Of a stretch of 5,431 nucleotides of DNA, positions 5,177 through 5,431 are shown piece after piece; the first letter of the stretch is position 1; each line of letters begins with the position of its first letter. A model generated the notes under the pieces. The model did no database searches. It worked only from the letters and a program-made list of their open reading frames with translations, and had not been told where the DNA came from. Made by a program: the position numbers and the translations under genes. Source of the DNA: Clostridia bacterium (GTDB lineage: Bacteria > Bacillota_A > Clostridia > Christensenellales > Aristaeellaceae); contig CAAEDZ010000117.1 in assembly GCA_900754775.1 (NCBI GenBank), positions 1 to 5,431 on the forward strand, read 5' to 3'.

Positions 5177-5193
5177 ACGCCCTTTGCGGGCGT
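5177..5193 (+). other. Leader hairpin before the kinase ribosome binding site
   Basis: ACGCCC (5177-5182) and GGGCGT (5188-5193) form a perfect 6-bp stem with a 5-base loop, ending a few bases before the purine-rich stretch that precedes the TTG start. No T-tract follows, so termination is unlikely. It may affect mRNA stability or ribosome access. Confidence 0.35.
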
Positions 5194-5214
5194 CCCGAAA
5201 GGAATGAGGAACCG

Positions 5215-5431
5215 TTGATCTGCCTGCTTGGCGTGGATTTGGGGACCTCCGGCACCAAGACGGTGCTCTTTGACGCGGAGGGCCGCGAGGTGGCCAGCCG
5301 GAGCGTGGAGTACCCGCTCTATCAGCCGCAAAACGGCTGGGCTGAACAGGACCCGCGGGACTGGTGGAACGCCGCCGTCAGCACCATCCGCGGCGTGCTG
5401 GAGAAAAGCGGGGTCAATCCCGGCGATGTGA
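5215..5431 (+). CDS. xylB: Xylulokinase-like FGGY carbohydrate kinase, N-terminal 72 codons, TTG start
   Basis: Only the first 72 codons are present; the gene runs off the right edge. FGGY kinases transfer phosphate from ATP to a sugar or polyol in the cytoplasm; xylulokinase makes xylulose 5-phosphate for the pentose phosphate pathway. The sequence opens with the phosphate-binding motif LLGVDLGTSGTKTVLFD (residues 4-20) and contains YPLYQPQNGWAEQDP (33-47) followed by DWW (49-51). This is the pattern of xylulokinases within the FGGY family. The start is TTG at 5215: it gives the N-terminus expected for the family, has TGAGGA (5205-5210) 4 bases upstream, and no ATG occurs in this frame nearby. 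The gene follows a LacI-type sugar regulator, consistent with pentose or pentitol use. Exact substrate among FGGY members is less certain because most of the protein is missing. Confidence 0.88.
   Translation, partial: MICLLGVDLGTSGTKTVLFDAEGREVASRSVEYPLYQPQNGWAEQDPRDWWNAAVSTIRGVLEKSGVNPGDV

Noticed and set aside
1..5431. CRISPR arrays, tRNA or rRNA genes, insertion sequences, known riboswitches
   Set aside because: No regularly spaced repeats, cloverleaf or rRNA-like stretches, transposase genes or riboswitch cores were seen on either strand.

Overview
The window comes from a GC-rich genome with strong AAAGGAGG-type ribosome binding sites, plain Sec signal peptides and compact sigma-A-type promoters. 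Together with the protein families present (an exported FAD/FMN reductase, a MerR regulator, a LacI-type regulator beside a xylulokinase) this suggests a high-GC anaerobic Clostridia-like Firmicute, perhaps of gut origin. The taxonomic statement is inference.

Left part, minus strand (1-1761): a MerR-family regulator with a large C-terminal effector-type domain (943-1761) is followed by a DUF1294 membrane protein (312-866). Next comes the first 28 codons of an exported protein (84 to 1) that leaves the window. The DUF1294 protein looks like an internal duplication: its N-terminal half is a degenerate copy of the domain.

Divergent control region (1762-2001): this stretch holds no gene but is dense in signals. 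A plus-strand promoter has a consensus -35, a near-consensus -10 and a 19-bp spacer carrying TCAAG/CTTGA dyads, the layout expected of a MerR-activated promoter. A second long-spacer promoter-like arrangement, wrapped around a strong CGCGCAA/TTGCGCG dyad, lies just before the reductase start. A plausible minus-strand promoter for the merR gene overlaps the first one.

Centre (2002-3915): a 637-residue exported flavoprotein with a fumarate/urocanate-reductase-like FAD domain and a C-terminal FMN_bind domain. By eye, the residues that bind fumarate and donate the proton in the Shewanella enzyme are all replaced. It is therefore probably an extracytoplasmic reductase for some other electron acceptor, controlled by the divergent MerR protein. 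A strong intrinsic terminator follows it.

Right part, plus strand (3991-5431): an independent unit with its own promoter, a LacI/ribose-binding-type regulator (4061-5110), a second promoter whose -35 overlaps the regulator's stop codon, operator-like dyads, and the first 72 codons of a xylulokinase-like FGGY kinase that starts with TTG. The natural reading is a pentose or sugar-alcohol utilisation operon under local LacI-type repression, running off the right edge.

The most interesting item is the MerR-flavoprotein pair: a probably inducible, flavin-based extracytoplasmic reductase of unknown substrate.
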